From an uncultured Oscillospiraceae bacterium (GTDB lineage Bacteria; Bacillota; Clostridia; Oscillospirales; Oscillospiraceae): 36,739 nucleotides of DNA. Under the pieces are notes generated by a model. It was not told the origin of the DNA. It searched no databases and saw nothing but the letters and a program-made list of their open reading frames with translations. Location of the stretch: positions 1 through 36,739 of the forward strand of contig CAAEKI010000111.1 of assembly GCA_900756495.1 (NCBI GenBank). Direction: 5' to 3'. The translations under genes and the position numbers were made by a program. Below, piece after piece: positions 15,801 through 23,388 of the stretch (positions within the stretch are counted from its first letter, which is position 1; the number at the start of each line of letters is the position of its first letter).

Positions 15801-16315
15801 ATCTCAAGCTGCTGGAGGAGGCCGTCCTGGAGGAACGGGGGGAGAAGGCGGAGCGGAAAGCCGAATGCGCCGCCGACCTTAATGTGGCCGCCTCTATCCC
15901 GGACCGCTATGTTCCGGCTCCCGAGCAGCGAATGGACCTCTACCGCCGCATTGCCGCCATCCGCAGTGAAGAGGAGGCCGACGACCTGACTGACGAGCTC
16001 ATTGACCGCTACGGGGATCCTCCCAGAACGGTCAATAACCTCATCGCTGTGGCGCTTCTTCGGGCCGATGCAGCGAAAAACGGCATCTCTGAAATTGATC
16101 AGAAGGGAACCAACCTCAATTTTATGCTGGATTCCTTTGAGCTGCAGCGGGTTTCCGCCCTGTGTGCCCAGGCCAAGTACAGAGGCAGGCTGCTCTTCTC
16201 CGCCGGGGAAAAACCCTATCTGGCGCTTCGCCTGAAAAAAGGAGAGGATGCGCTTAAGTTTGGGAGGAAACTGGTGGAGGACTATGCAAATACCGCGGGA
16301 CAGGAAGGCGTATAG
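12803..16315 (+). CDS. mfd: Transcription-repair coupling factor
   Basis: A 1170-residue Mfd, full length. It removes RNA polymerase stalled at DNA damage and recruits UvrA. Domain order: a UvrB-homology region in roughly the first 330 residues; a spacer domain; the polymerase-interacting domain starting with GDLVVHEHHGIGRF (from residue 501); the RecG-like translocase with Walker A GDVGYGKT (652-659), DEEQ (753-756), TLSATPIPRTL, the TIIETGIDIANVNT motif and QIRGRVGRSNR; and a C-terminal autoinhibitory domain. ATG 12803 follows AAAAGGAGGG at seven bases; an upstream in-frame TTG at 12758 falls in the T tract of the hairpin. The fin gene often found before mfd in Bacillus is absent here. Confidence 0.97.
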   Translation: MKLLTDILRGVPEFQGLLAAVDNGGCPAAVTGLSGVHRAHFAAALHEETGRSVALVCADEGEAEQLARDLAAFTGEEVRTLFARELTFHNAAVVSRQWEHRRLSVLRALASGECPLLVTTVEALLQRTVPKVLLLQAAQALRMGENYDLNELAETLTAAGYTRCDQVEGVGQFALRGGILDFFSPAHDRPVRCEFFGDEIDSMGLFDPATQRRTGNLKEAEILPAAEVLPQFAPGGYGGLLEALDALIARTQKRRGDQTVLLRTLAEDRERFAAQTSFPAIDRYLALIYPELATAADYLGEDTVVLVAESGRAAERARTWLWQITEDSKALMERGELAGELTVFARTFEELCGVLEDWPLCYLDAFPSSSYPRPPRTIFNLLAKQLPSYGASLETAVSDLAHYVGENFAVVVLVSSEQRALNLQTLLREQNLRTAVDFQLHELPGPGRAVIAVGGLSSGMEYPAVKCAVLTEGRLSAGKKKRAKAATNRQKLGSYADLSPGDLVVHEHHGIGRFVEMTQMTVDGVEKDYVKIAYAGADVLYVPATQLDLVSKYIGGGEDAAETKKLSRLGGTDWEKAKTRAKKAVQDLAKGLIQLYAQRQRQPGFAFSPDSPWMKEFEDQFEYAETEDQLRCIEEIKRDMEQPRPMDRLLCGDVGYGKTEVAFRAIMKCVLDGKQAAILVPTTVLARQHFLTAKARFAKYPVEIDVVSRFRTPAQMKETLRRVREGSIDVLVGTHRLFQKDVEWRDLGLLVVDEEQRFGVAHKEKLKELSKQVDVLTLSATPIPRTLNMALSGIRDMSTLEEPPSDRQPVQTYVLEHDWGVLADAMRRELERGGQVYYLHNRVETITRAAGRIKEMLGEEAEVAVAHGKMSQEELNDVMTRMSEGEVQVLVCTTIIETGIDIANVNTLIIEDADKMGLAQLHQIRGRVGRSNRRAYAYLTYRRGKILSEIATKRLSAIREFAEFNSGFKIAMRDLEIRGAGNILGPEQSGFMLSVGYDMYLKLLEEAVLEERGEKAERKAECAADLNVAASIPDRYVPAPEQRMDLYRRIAAIRSEEEADDLTDELIDRYGDPPRTVNNLIAVALLRADAAKNGISEIDQKGTNLNFMLDSFELQRVSALCAQAKYRGRLLFSAGEKPYLALRLKKGEDALKFGRKLVEDYANTAGQEGV

Positions 16316-16390
16316 ACTGGGAGGGTTCACGCTGATCAGGCGGCCAAAACCGGTTTTTATGAATAATCAGTAAAACTGACGGCTTTTTCA

Positions 16391-16419
16391 TTGTACTCGC
16401 CGGGCCGGCGTGGTATAGT
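16391..16419 (+). promoter_or_regulatory. Promoter of the foldase lipoprotein gene
   Basis: TTGTAC (16391-16396), 17 bases, TATAGT (16414-16419), about 40 bases upstream of the start codon; AAGGAGG follows at about 16443. Confidence 0.7.
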
Positions 16420-16460
16420 AAAGGCCAGCGCAAGCGTTTTTTAAGGAGGAAACGGATAGA

Positions 16461-17726
16461 ATGAAAATGCTGAAACGTGTCATTGGCCTGTCTCTTTCAG
16501 GGGCTATCGCCGCCGCCGCTTTGACAGGCTGTGGTCAGAGCAGCGTCCCTGAAACCACCGCTACCATAGATCCATCCGATATGGCCTATCAGGTAACCGG
16601 TCTTACCCGAAATACCACACTATTTACGGTAGATGGCCGGGAGGTGCCTGTGGAGGAATATCTATTTTGGCTGATGCAGGCCATAACTGAACAGCAGCAA
16701 TATAATTACTACCTGCTCACGGATGAGTCCTGGGACGGCCAAATTGAGGGAACTCCCAGCAAGGAATATCTGAAAAATGACGCACTGGAGACCAGCAAGC
16801 TCTATGCAGTCATCCAAAACAAGGCTGACGAGGCCGGCCTGTCAGTAACGGAAGAGGACTATGCCGAAATGGATGCCGATCAGGCAGAGGCCGAGGCGCA
16901 GTTGAACATGTATGGAAGCTCTTTTCAGGAGTATCTGGACAGTCAGTGTATTTCTGAGGAGGGGTTTCGCCGTCTGAACGGCGTGGCGTATCTGGTCGCT
17001 GATCTGATGGACAGCATGGGGGATGAGCTTGCTCCGGACGATGCGAAGATGGAGGCGTTTTTGGACGAGGTGGGCTACTACAACGTCAAACACATCCTCC
17101 TGTCCACCCGGCATGCCAACGAGGATGGAACATATACAGATTATACCGATGAGGAAAAGGCCGCCGTTTTGACTGAGGCCCAGGGGTATGTTTCAGAGTT
17201 GCGGGCACTTCCCGCCGACCAGGTGGAGGCCCGCTTTGACGAGATTATGAATGAGCGCAGCGATGATACCCGGAATGCCGAGACCGGGGAATTATACTAC
17301 CCAGACGGCTATCTGACCTTGAGCGGGCAGATGGTGGCTGAATTTGAGGAGGCTGCCCTTGGATTGGAGCTGGGAGAAGTCAGCGACCCCGTGGAGACGC
17401 TTTACGGATATCATATTATTCTTCGGCTGGACGCCGACACCGAGGATACCCGTTCCGTCTATCCGGACTGGGCGCTGAGCAAGCAGCTGGAGGAGTGGAC
17501 TGCCGCCGCTGAGGTAGAGGTAACTCCCGAATATGACGCTCTGGACCCTAAGGCAGTCTATGATAAACTCAATGAGATCCTGGATGCCCGCCAAGCGGAG
17601 AAAGAGGCTGAGGCCGCCGCAACGGCAACACCTGCCCCTGAGGGGTCGGCCGCTCCTGCGGAAAGTCAGGCCCCGGCACCCGAGAGCACCAGTGCATCTG
17701 CGCCGGAGGAATCTCCGGCTGCATAA
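16461..17726 (+). CDS. PrsA/SurA-like peptidyl-prolyl isomerase lipoprotein
   Basis: A 421-residue secreted foldase. The N-terminus has a lipoprotein signal with lipobox LTGC (Cys24), so it should be lipid-anchored on the outer face of the membrane. A SurA-N-like helical region covers about residues 45-200. A parvulin-type isomerase domain follows at about 205-335, beginning NVKHILLSTRH and ending with the conserved EVSDPVETLYGYHIILRLD. The last 45 residues are a low-complexity Ala/Pro/Glu/Ser tail. It helps fold exported proteins at the membrane-wall interface. It has its own promoter and a strong terminator. Position after mfd is common in Clostridia. Confidence 0.9.
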   Translation: MKMLKRVIGLSLSGAIAAAALTGCGQSSVPETTATIDPSDMAYQVTGLTRNTTLFTVDGREVPVEEYLFWLMQAITEQQQYNYYLLTDESWDGQIEGTPSKEYLKNDALETSKLYAVIQNKADEAGLSVTEEDYAEMDADQAEAEAQLNMYGSSFQEYLDSQCISEEGFRRLNGVAYLVADLMDSMGDELAPDDAKMEAFLDEVGYYNVKHILLSTRHANEDGTYTDYTDEEKAAVLTEAQGYVSELRALPADQVEARFDEIMNERSDDTRNAETGELYYPDGYLTLSGQMVAEFEEAALGLELGEVSDPVETLYGYHIILRLDADTEDTRSVYPDWALSKQLEEWTAAAEVEVTPEYDALDPKAVYDKLNEILDARQAEKEAEAAATATPAPEGSAAPAESQAPAPESTSASAPEESPAA

Positions 17727-17740
17727 ACCAGAAACGGGCC

Positions 17741-17785
17741 AAACCGCAGCTCCGAATCTTTTCCGGAGCTGCGGTTTCTATTTTC
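17741..17785 (+). terminator. Strong terminator after the foldase gene
   Basis: A 14-base perfect stem, AAACCGCAGCTCCG (17741-17754) with its complement at 17764-17777, a nine-base loop, then CTATTTTC. Confidence 0.82.
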
Positions 17786-17905
17786 AACAATTAAATGCCT
17801 AAATTAACACTATAGCAGATAAAATAATTATTATAATTGATTTTAACGGCGCGATAGTTGTGGCAAGCTTATACCTAAAGCAGAAGAAAAGAGGGTATAA
17901 AGACT

Positions 17906-18259
17906 ATGGACTATCGTAAAGATCTGCCGGTAGAGGTAGGGAAACGGGTGCGGCAACTGCGGAAGCGCAAAGGGATGAGCATGGCGAATCTGGCCGAGGC
18001 TGCCGATCTGTCGGTTCAGTATCTCTCAGAAATTGAGCACGGGAAAAAGAGCATGACGATGGGCAAGCTGCTGAGCGTGGCAGAGTCTCTTGGAGTCTCT
18101 ACGGATCGGCTGCTGCGGGGAGATCGGGGAGGAGATCACACACGTGAGGAGCTGGTTCGTATGGTAGAGGACTTGAGCCCACTTGACCGCGAGGCTGCTC
18201 TGTATATTTTAGGGAAGGTCGTCGAACTTCTGAAAGCGGCTGGACCGGAGCAGGATTAA
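17906..18259 (+). CDS. XRE family helix-turn-helix regulator
   Basis: A 117-residue protein. Residues 10-66 form a canonical XRE/Cro helix-turn-helix: VGKRVRQLRKRKGMSMANLA, then LSVQYLSEIEHGKKSMTMGKLLSVAESLGVSTDRLL. It is followed by a short helical tail (REELVRMVEDLSPLDREAALYILGKVVELLK) that could mediate dimerisation. GAGGG lies about 11 bases before the ATG, and the upstream 100 bases are AT-rich. The stop is about 20 bases before the Spo0A-like gene, so the two regulators probably share a transcript. In layout it resembles small developmental repressors such as SinR, but sequence alone does not establish that role. Confidence 0.9.
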   Translation: MDYRKDLPVEVGKRVRQLRKRKGMSMANLAEAADLSVQYLSEIEHGKKSMTMGKLLSVAESLGVSTDRLLRGDRGGDHTREELVRMVEDLSPLDREAALYILGKVVELLKAAGPEQD

Positions 18260-18280
18260 ACAGTGGGAGGCATGGACGGG

Positions 18281-18973
18281 GTGCGGGTTTTATTGGTGGA
18301 GGATGATCCGGCCGCCCAGGCCCTGATGGAGGCCTTTTTTCAGAAGGCTGAGGGAATGTGTTTGGTAGGGATTGCGAGAGACGGGGAGGCTGGGCTGGAG
18401 GCCATCCGATGCCTGCATCCCCACGTGGTTCTATTGGATTTAGTGCTCCCGCGCTTATCAGGCGTGGGGCTTCTGCGGGCCCTGACAGATGAAATGCCGG
18501 AGCTGCGGCCCCGGATTCTGGTGCTCTCTCGGGTAAACAGCCAGACAATTATTCAGCGCTGTATGGAGCTGGGGGCTGATTTCTACCTCTTAAAGCCGGT
18601 TAATCTGACAGAGCTGGAAGAGCTGATCAGGACTCTGGGTGCACCGTCCCATGTGGAAGATCCCGCAGTACGGCTGATCCGGGCCATGGGCGGCAACCCA
18701 GACTCTCTGGGGTGCCGTTATGCGGCCATTGTTGCCAGGACCCTGGCGGAGAATGTGGGATATTTGCAGCTGAAGGCGGGCTATTACCGGGCTGCAGAAC
18801 TGGAGCATACCAGCTACGCCTGTGTGGAAAAAAATATCCGTGCAATGATAGAAAAGCTGTATAGGGCCGATATGCCGGCATGGCGGTCTTTGTGGGAGGA
18901 GCCGCAGGAAAGGAGACCGTCCAACGGAGCATTTCTGCGTCGGCTGGCCCGCCGCTTGCAGGATGGAGAATAG
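18281..18973 (+). CDS. Spo0A-like response regulator, shortened and divergent
   Basis: A receiver domain (about residues 1-115) with acidic pocket Glu7-Asp8-Asp9, phosphoacceptor Asp53 (VVLLDLVLPR), Ser83 and Lys105 (LLKP). A C-terminal domain from about residue 127 matches the Spo0A DNA-binding fold: MGGNPDSLGCRYAAIV, KAGYYRAAEL, TSYACVEKNIRAMIEKLY and SNGAFLRRLARRL. Total 230 residues against about 260-270 for Spo0A. The recognition helix differs from the usual TASRVERAIRHAIE. GTG 18281 is chosen because GGGAGG ends ten bases before it; in-frame ATG 18272 and GTG 18263 are alternatives. It is not next to spoIVB, the usual neighbour of spo0A, so it is probably a paralog. Partner kinases and target sites are unknown. 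Confidence 0.82.
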   Translation: MRVLLVEDDPAAQALMEAFFQKAEGMCLVGIARDGEAGLEAIRCLHPHVVLLDLVLPRLSGVGLLRALTDEMPELRPRILVLSRVNSQTIIQRCMELGADFYLLKPVNLTELEELIRTLGAPSHVEDPAVRLIRAMGGNPDSLGCRYAAIVARTLAENVGYLQLKAGYYRAAELEHTSYACVEKNIRAMIEKLYRADMPAWRSLWEEPQERRPSNGAFLRRLARRLQDGE

Positions 18974-19008
18974 AAAAGCCGTCTATGTGGCTCCTCGCCA
19001 AAATTCCC

Positions 19009-19037
19009 TTGTAATCGGACAAGCAGGGGCCTATACT
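19009..19037 (+). promoter_or_regulatory. Promoter of the P-type ATPase gene
   Basis: TTGTAA (19009-19014), 17 bases, TATACT (19032-19037), 40 bases before the start codon. Confidence 0.7.
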
Positions 19038-19076
19038 GGTGTCACGCCGTAAATGGAAAAAAATGGAGTGACATAA

Positions 19077-21701
19077 ATGAGGGAATGGCACTGTATAACG
19101 CCGGACCAGGCTTTGAGAGATCTGGGAACTGATGTACATAAGGGACTTTCAAGCACAGAGGCCAGACAGAGACTGGAGACATACGGCCCCAACCGGCTGG
19201 AGGGTCACAGGCGGGTGAGCTTGGCGGCCCGCTTTTTGGGGCAAATGAAAGATCCGATGATTTTAGTTCTCCTTGCGGCAGCAGCACTATCCCTGGCGGC
19301 CAGCGGGGGGGAGGACTGGCTGGATACCATCATCATCCTGGTTATTGTCGTGGTGAATGCCTGTATCTCTATCTCCCAGGAAAACAGCGCGGAGAAAGCT
19401 CTGGAAGCCCTGCGGGATATGTCGGCTCCCATGGCCCGGGCGGTGCGGGATGGTGAGAAGATCCGCCTGGAGGCTGCCGCGCTGGTCCCGGGAGATATCA
19501 TCTGCCTGGAAGCTGGCGATTTGGTACCGGCCGACGCCAGAATTCTAAGCGCAGCTGGCGTCAAGGCGGATGAAAGCGCCATGACCGGGGAGTCGGTGCC
19601 AGCAGATAAAATGGCGCTGGATATCCTGCCCCAAGACACCCCTTTGGCGGATAGGCGGAATATGGTGATTGCCTCGACAGTCATCACAGCGGGGCGGTGT
19701 ACCTGCGCAGTTACTGCCACTGGCATGGACACTGAGATGGGCCGCATTGCCGGGATGCTGATGGGTGAGGAAGACGCACAGACACCTCTCCAAAAGAAGA
19801 TGGCTGAGATCTCAAAGACGCTCTCCTTCGTGTGCCTTTGCGTATGCGCAGTCATGTTTGGCGTGGGACTTCTCCAGGGAAAGGACATGCTGGGGATGTT
19901 TCTGACTGCCGTCTCACTGGCGGTGGCGGCAATTCCAGAGGGGCTGCCTGCCATTGTCACTATTGTGCTGGCGCTTGGGGTTGCCCGTATGGCGAGGCGG
20001 GGCGCCATTGTGAAAAAACTGCCGGCCGTAGAGACTCTGGGCTGCGCCGGGGTTATCTGTTCCGATAAGACAGGGACGCTGACCCAGAACAAAATGACAG
20101 TCACCGAGGTGTGGACAGCGAAAGAGGCAGACCGATCCCTGGCGCTGACGATTGCGGCTCTTTGCAGCGATGCCGCCTCAGACGGCAGAGGGAACTGGAG
20201 TGGGGATCCTACGGAAATTGCTCTGGTTCAGCGGGCGGCAGCGGAGGGGGTGGAGAAGGGTGTGCTGGAGCGGGAAATGCCTCGTAGAGCTGAGCTCCCG
20301 TTTGACTCTGACCGAAAATTGATGACCACCGTCCATACCCTGCCTGGAAAGGGCTTTCGGATCATGGTAAAAGGAGCCCCGGATGTTTTGGCGGCGCGGT
20401 GTACTGCACTGCCGGGCAGAGTGATGTCTATCAATGAGGATATGGCAGCACGGGCTCTGCGGGTGTTGGGAGTAGCGTATAAGGATGTGGCCTTTCTGCC
20501 CCGGGAATTGAATACAGACACGCTGGAACGCGGGCTTATCTTTGTAGGCCTGCTGGGCATGATTGACCCGCCCCGTAAGGAGGTGCGGGCAGCGGTGGAA
20601 CGCTGTCGGGCAGCGGGAGTTAAGCCGGTGATGATCACCGGAGACCACAAGCTCACCGCCGTGGCCATTGCCAAGGAGCTGGATATCTTTCGCGGCGGGG
20701 ACCTGGCCCTTACCGGGGAGGACTTGGATTTTATGCCCCAAAAATTGCTGGAGGAGGATATAGAGAGATTTTCCGTGTTTGCCCGGGTTTCTCCCGAGCA
20801 TAAAATGCGCATTGTCAAGGCTTGGCAGAGTCGGGGCAAGATTGTGGCCATGACAGGGGACGGTGTCAACGACGCGCCTGCTTTGAAGGCAGCCGATATT
20901 GGGTGTGCCATGGGGATTGCCGGAACTGACGTGGCAAAAGGGGCGGCAGATATGATTCTCACTGACGACAATTTCGCCACAATTGTTCACGCGGTAGAGG
21001 AGGGCCGGGGAATCTACGCGAATATCAAAAAGGCCATCCACTATCTGCTCTCCTGCAATATTGGGGAAATTATTACTATTTTTGCCGCTACGGTGCTGGA
21101 TTTTACCCAGATGCCGCTGGTGCCGGTACAACTCCTGTGGCTTAATTTGGTTACAGATGCCCTGCCTGCTCTGGCACTGGGGGTAGAGCCGGTGGAGAGG
21201 GGGGTGATGGAGCAGCCGCCCAGAGATGCCGGTGCCTCGCTCTTTGCCGGAGGCTTTGCTTTCAGACTCTGTTGGCAGGGAATTATGGTGGGGCTACTTA
21301 CCCTGACAGCCTATTTTTTAGGAGAATATGTGCTCTCTGAGCCTGGCGAGGCCTATGCGGCTGCCAATACGATGGCGTTCGCCACGCTGACGTTGTGTCA
21401 GCTCTTTCACGCCTACGATGTGCGCAGCGAGCGGTCCTCACTGCTTCAGATTGGCATTTTCTCTAACCCGGCCATGAATCGGGCTTTCGCAGTAGGACTT
21501 GTCATGCAGCTGGCGGTATTGTGCGTGCCGCCGCTTCAGAGGATTTTTTCCACTGTTCCCATGAGCCCGCTGGAGTGGGGCGTAGTATTAGCGCTGGCCG
21601 TTACTCCGGTAGCAGTGTGTGAAATTGTCAAGGCTGTAGGGCGGGCCTCAGGGCGAAGAAGGACCAGAGGGGTGCGGCGGGAGACGGCTGTTTGCCGTTA
21701 G
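19077..21701 (+). CDS. Calcium-translocating P-type (P2A) ATPase
   Basis: An 874-residue P-type ATPase of the SERCA-like class. Seen: actuator motif MTGES, phosphorylation motif CSDKTGTLTQNKM with Asp330, nucleotide-domain KGAPD, and TGDGVNDAPALK. The ion-binding residues of SERCA are all present: Glu288 in AAIPEGLP (transmembrane helix 4), Asn661 and Glu664 in CNIGEI (helix 5), and Asn690, Thr693 and Asp694 in LNLVTDALP (helix 6). This supports calcium (or possibly manganese) export across the cytoplasmic membrane. About ten membrane segments are visible. GGAG lies eight bases before ATG 19077. It is monocistronic, with its own promoter and a very strong hairpin after the stop. Confidence 0.93.
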   Translation: MREWHCITPDQALRDLGTDVHKGLSSTEARQRLETYGPNRLEGHRRVSLAARFLGQMKDPMILVLLAAAALSLAASGGEDWLDTIIILVIVVVNACISISQENSAEKALEALRDMSAPMARAVRDGEKIRLEAAALVPGDIICLEAGDLVPADARILSAAGVKADESAMTGESVPADKMALDILPQDTPLADRRNMVIASTVITAGRCTCAVTATGMDTEMGRIAGMLMGEEDAQTPLQKKMAEISKTLSFVCLCVCAVMFGVGLLQGKDMLGMFLTAVSLAVAAIPEGLPAIVTIVLALGVARMARRGAIVKKLPAVETLGCAGVICSDKTGTLTQNKMTVTEVWTAKEADRSLALTIAALCSDAASDGRGNWSGDPTEIALVQRAAAEGVEKGVLEREMPRRAELPFDSDRKLMTTVHTLPGKGFRIMVKGAPDVLAARCTALPGRVMSINEDMAARALRVLGVAYKDVAFLPRELNTDTLERGLIFVGLLGMIDPPRKEVRAAVERCRAAGVKPVMITGDHKLTAVAIAKELDIFRGGDLALTGEDLDFMPQKLLEEDIERFSVFARVSPEHKMRIVKAWQSRGKIVAMTGDGVNDAPALKAADIGCAMGIAGTDVAKGAADMILTDDNFATIVHAVEEGRGIYANIKKAIHYLLSCNIGEIITIFAATVLDFTQMPLVPVQLLWLNLVTDALPALALGVEPVERGVMEQPPRDAGASLFAGGFAFRLCWQGIMVGLLTLTAYFLGEYVLSEPGEAYAAANTMAFATLTLCQLFHAYDVRSERSSLLQIGIFSNPAMNRAFAVGLVMQLAVLCVPPLQRIFSTVPMSPLEWGVVLALAVTPVAVCEIVKAVGRASGRRRTRGVRRETAVCR

Positions 21702-21724
21702 CGACGGCAAATAGTGAGGATGCA

Positions 21725-21765
21725 ACAAAGACGGCGTCAGACACCTTGTCTGACGCCGTCTTTGT
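21725..21765. terminator. Bidirectional terminator hairpin
   Basis: A 19-base perfect stem (21725-21743 and 21747-21765) with a three-base CCT loop; the ends are ACAAAG and CTTTGT. It lies between two convergent genes, the plus-strand ATPase and the minus-strand transporter, and can serve both. The remaining 180 bases up to the transporter stop hold nothing recognisable. Confidence 0.7.
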
Positions 21766-21944
21766 ACAAGTAAGGGGATACAGGTTTCGCAAGGGGAAAA
21801 CCGTATCGCCCTTTGACGGAAAATAGAACGTTGTGTTGTGAAGATTGACGAACAGAACAGAGGACTTTCTTTCAGACGTTGCTAGGGCAAAAAGGGGAAA
21901 AGCAGTGCATTGTGCAATTTTATGTGGAGGACGAAAAGAATGAC

Positions 21945-23381
21945 TTAGGCGATTTCAAAAAAGGGACCGAACAGTGTAACCAGTATAAATCCGAGGATGG
22001 TTATCACCACAATGGAGCTGATGGTAAGAATAGAGCCGTTTTTAAAAAGGTATTTTGGTGATACTCCATATCCGACAGGAATTGACCTGATGGAAGTGGG
22101 GAGAACATAGCCGCAATTGAATGCTGCAGCACAGAGATAAATATAGGGAATCGGATTTAATCCCAGCCCCTGCGTGATGCTGACAATGACTGGAAGGGAG
22201 ATAGAAGCTGCGGCGGTATTGCTGGAAATTTCGGCGAGTAGCACCGTAAATGCAGTGAAAAGCAGAATCGTACCGAATCCCCCTGTCAATGGAAGCTTGG
22301 TCACAATAGCTGAAATTGAGTGAGCTGCGCCGGTATCACTAATAAGGGTACCCAGTGCCAAACCGCCGGCAAAGAGATACAGTAGCCCCCAGACGACGCC
22401 TTTTTCCGCTTTGGCCCAGGTGAGCAGGTGGCCGCCACTTTTTCGGGGCAGCAAAAAGGTAAGAAATCCAAAGGCCAGAAACAGATAGGCAGGCTTCAGG
22501 TCAGGAAATAGATCTGCATACAGGGGACGGGCGAAAGCGAGTACAGCGGCCAAAAGGAAAAGGAGGCCGCTTATTTTCTCATCCCGGCTCATAGAGGGTA
22601 GCTCGCTGTACAGCTGATGAAAATAGCTGCGACTGCCCTTGAGAGATACGCCTTTGGGACGGACGAGAAGCAAAAACAGTACGTTAACCGCGATGAGGAC
22701 AACTAGGACAGGCAAGAGACGGACGACCCAATGGATATACATAAACTCATGACCTGTCAGGTCTTCAAAATAATCCACCGCGACTAAGTTCATTGAACCG
22801 CCCAAAGGTGAGCCCAGACCGCCGATTCCAGAACCCCAAGCGATGGCAGAGAGGATAATCGGTCCTGCCTTGCTCTGAGACATATCTCCCTCGCCGGCAA
22901 ACTTCAGCATTGAAAAAGCGATTGGAATTAAAATTGCACATACAACTGCATTGGCAAGGAAGATAGACAGAACGGCTGACATGGTAAACCAGACAATGAT
23001 CTGCTGTTTCAGAGACGTCCCTATGAGGCATAAGGCTTTTACAGCGCACCTGCGGTCCAGGCCGGTTTCCTCCCAGGCCAAGGTAATTAAATCTGCGCCC
23101 AACAAAAGGATGACAATTTCCGAGGCATATTTGCTGATAATGGACTCCATAGGTACCAGACCAAACAGCGCATTGATCAAAATTGGAAGCAGGGCTGTGA
23201 CGCCAACCGATACGGGCATAGTAATCCACCAGCAGGCCATCCAGAATACAGTGGCGACTGCGGCGCGGCTTTTAAAATCGAAAAGCCCATTCGGCAGCAG
23301 AAGAAGGACTGCAATAAAAAGCAGGGGACCTAAGAGGAGGCTGAATCGCTTTTCCGGATCTACCTTAAAAAATTGATTCAT
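21945..23381 (-). CDS. DASS family (SLC13-type) sodium/anion symporter
   Basis: A 478-residue integral membrane protein with about 11-12 hydrophobic segments. It has the DASS hallmarks: an SNT motif at residues 387-389 (EISSNTAAASISLPV) and an earlier matching segment, GSPLGGSMNLVAVDYF. The family carries di- and tricarboxylates or sulfate with sodium. The substrate here is unknown, but the nearby TRAP transporter also handles carboxylates. ATG 23381 follows GGAGGTGAAG at a good distance; an in-frame upstream start at 23420 would run into the preceding gene. It lies seven bases after the chaperonin-like gene and is surely co-transcribed with it. Confidence 0.9.
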   Translation of the reverse strand: MNQFFKVDPEKRFSLLLGPLLFIAVLLLLPNGLFDFKSRAAVATVFWMACWWITMPVSVGVTALLPILINALFGLVPMESIISKYASEIVILLLGADLITLAWEETGLDRRCAVKALCLIGTSLKQQIIVWFTMSAVLSIFLANAVVCAILIPIAFSMLKFAGEGDMSQSKAGPIILSAIAWGSGIGGLGSPLGGSMNLVAVDYFEDLTGHEFMYIHWVVRLLPVLVVLIAVNVLFLLLVRPKGVSLKGSRSYFHQLYSELPSMSRDEKISGLLFLLAAVLAFARPLYADLFPDLKPAYLFLAFGFLTFLLPRKSGGHLLTWAKAEKGVVWGLLYLFAGGLALGTLISDTGAAHSISAIVTKLPLTGGFGTILLFTAFTVLLAEISSNTAAASISLPVIVSITQGLGLNPIPYIYLCAAAFNCGYVLPTSIRSIPVGYGVSPKYLFKNGSILTISSIVVITILGFILVTLFGPFFEIA

Positions 23382-23388
23382 GCTGGCT

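Noticed and set aside
16330..16390. Terminator after mfd
   Set aside because: TCAGT-AAA-ACTGA with a following GGCTTTTT is too short a stem for confidence.
20178..21131. A 317-codon minus-strand reading frame
   Set aside because: It is a shadow of the P-type ATPase gene, whose motifs are complete across this stretch.
21879..22061. A 60-codon frame at the end of the DASS transporter gene
   Set aside because: It is largely antisense to the transporter C-terminus; no independent support.
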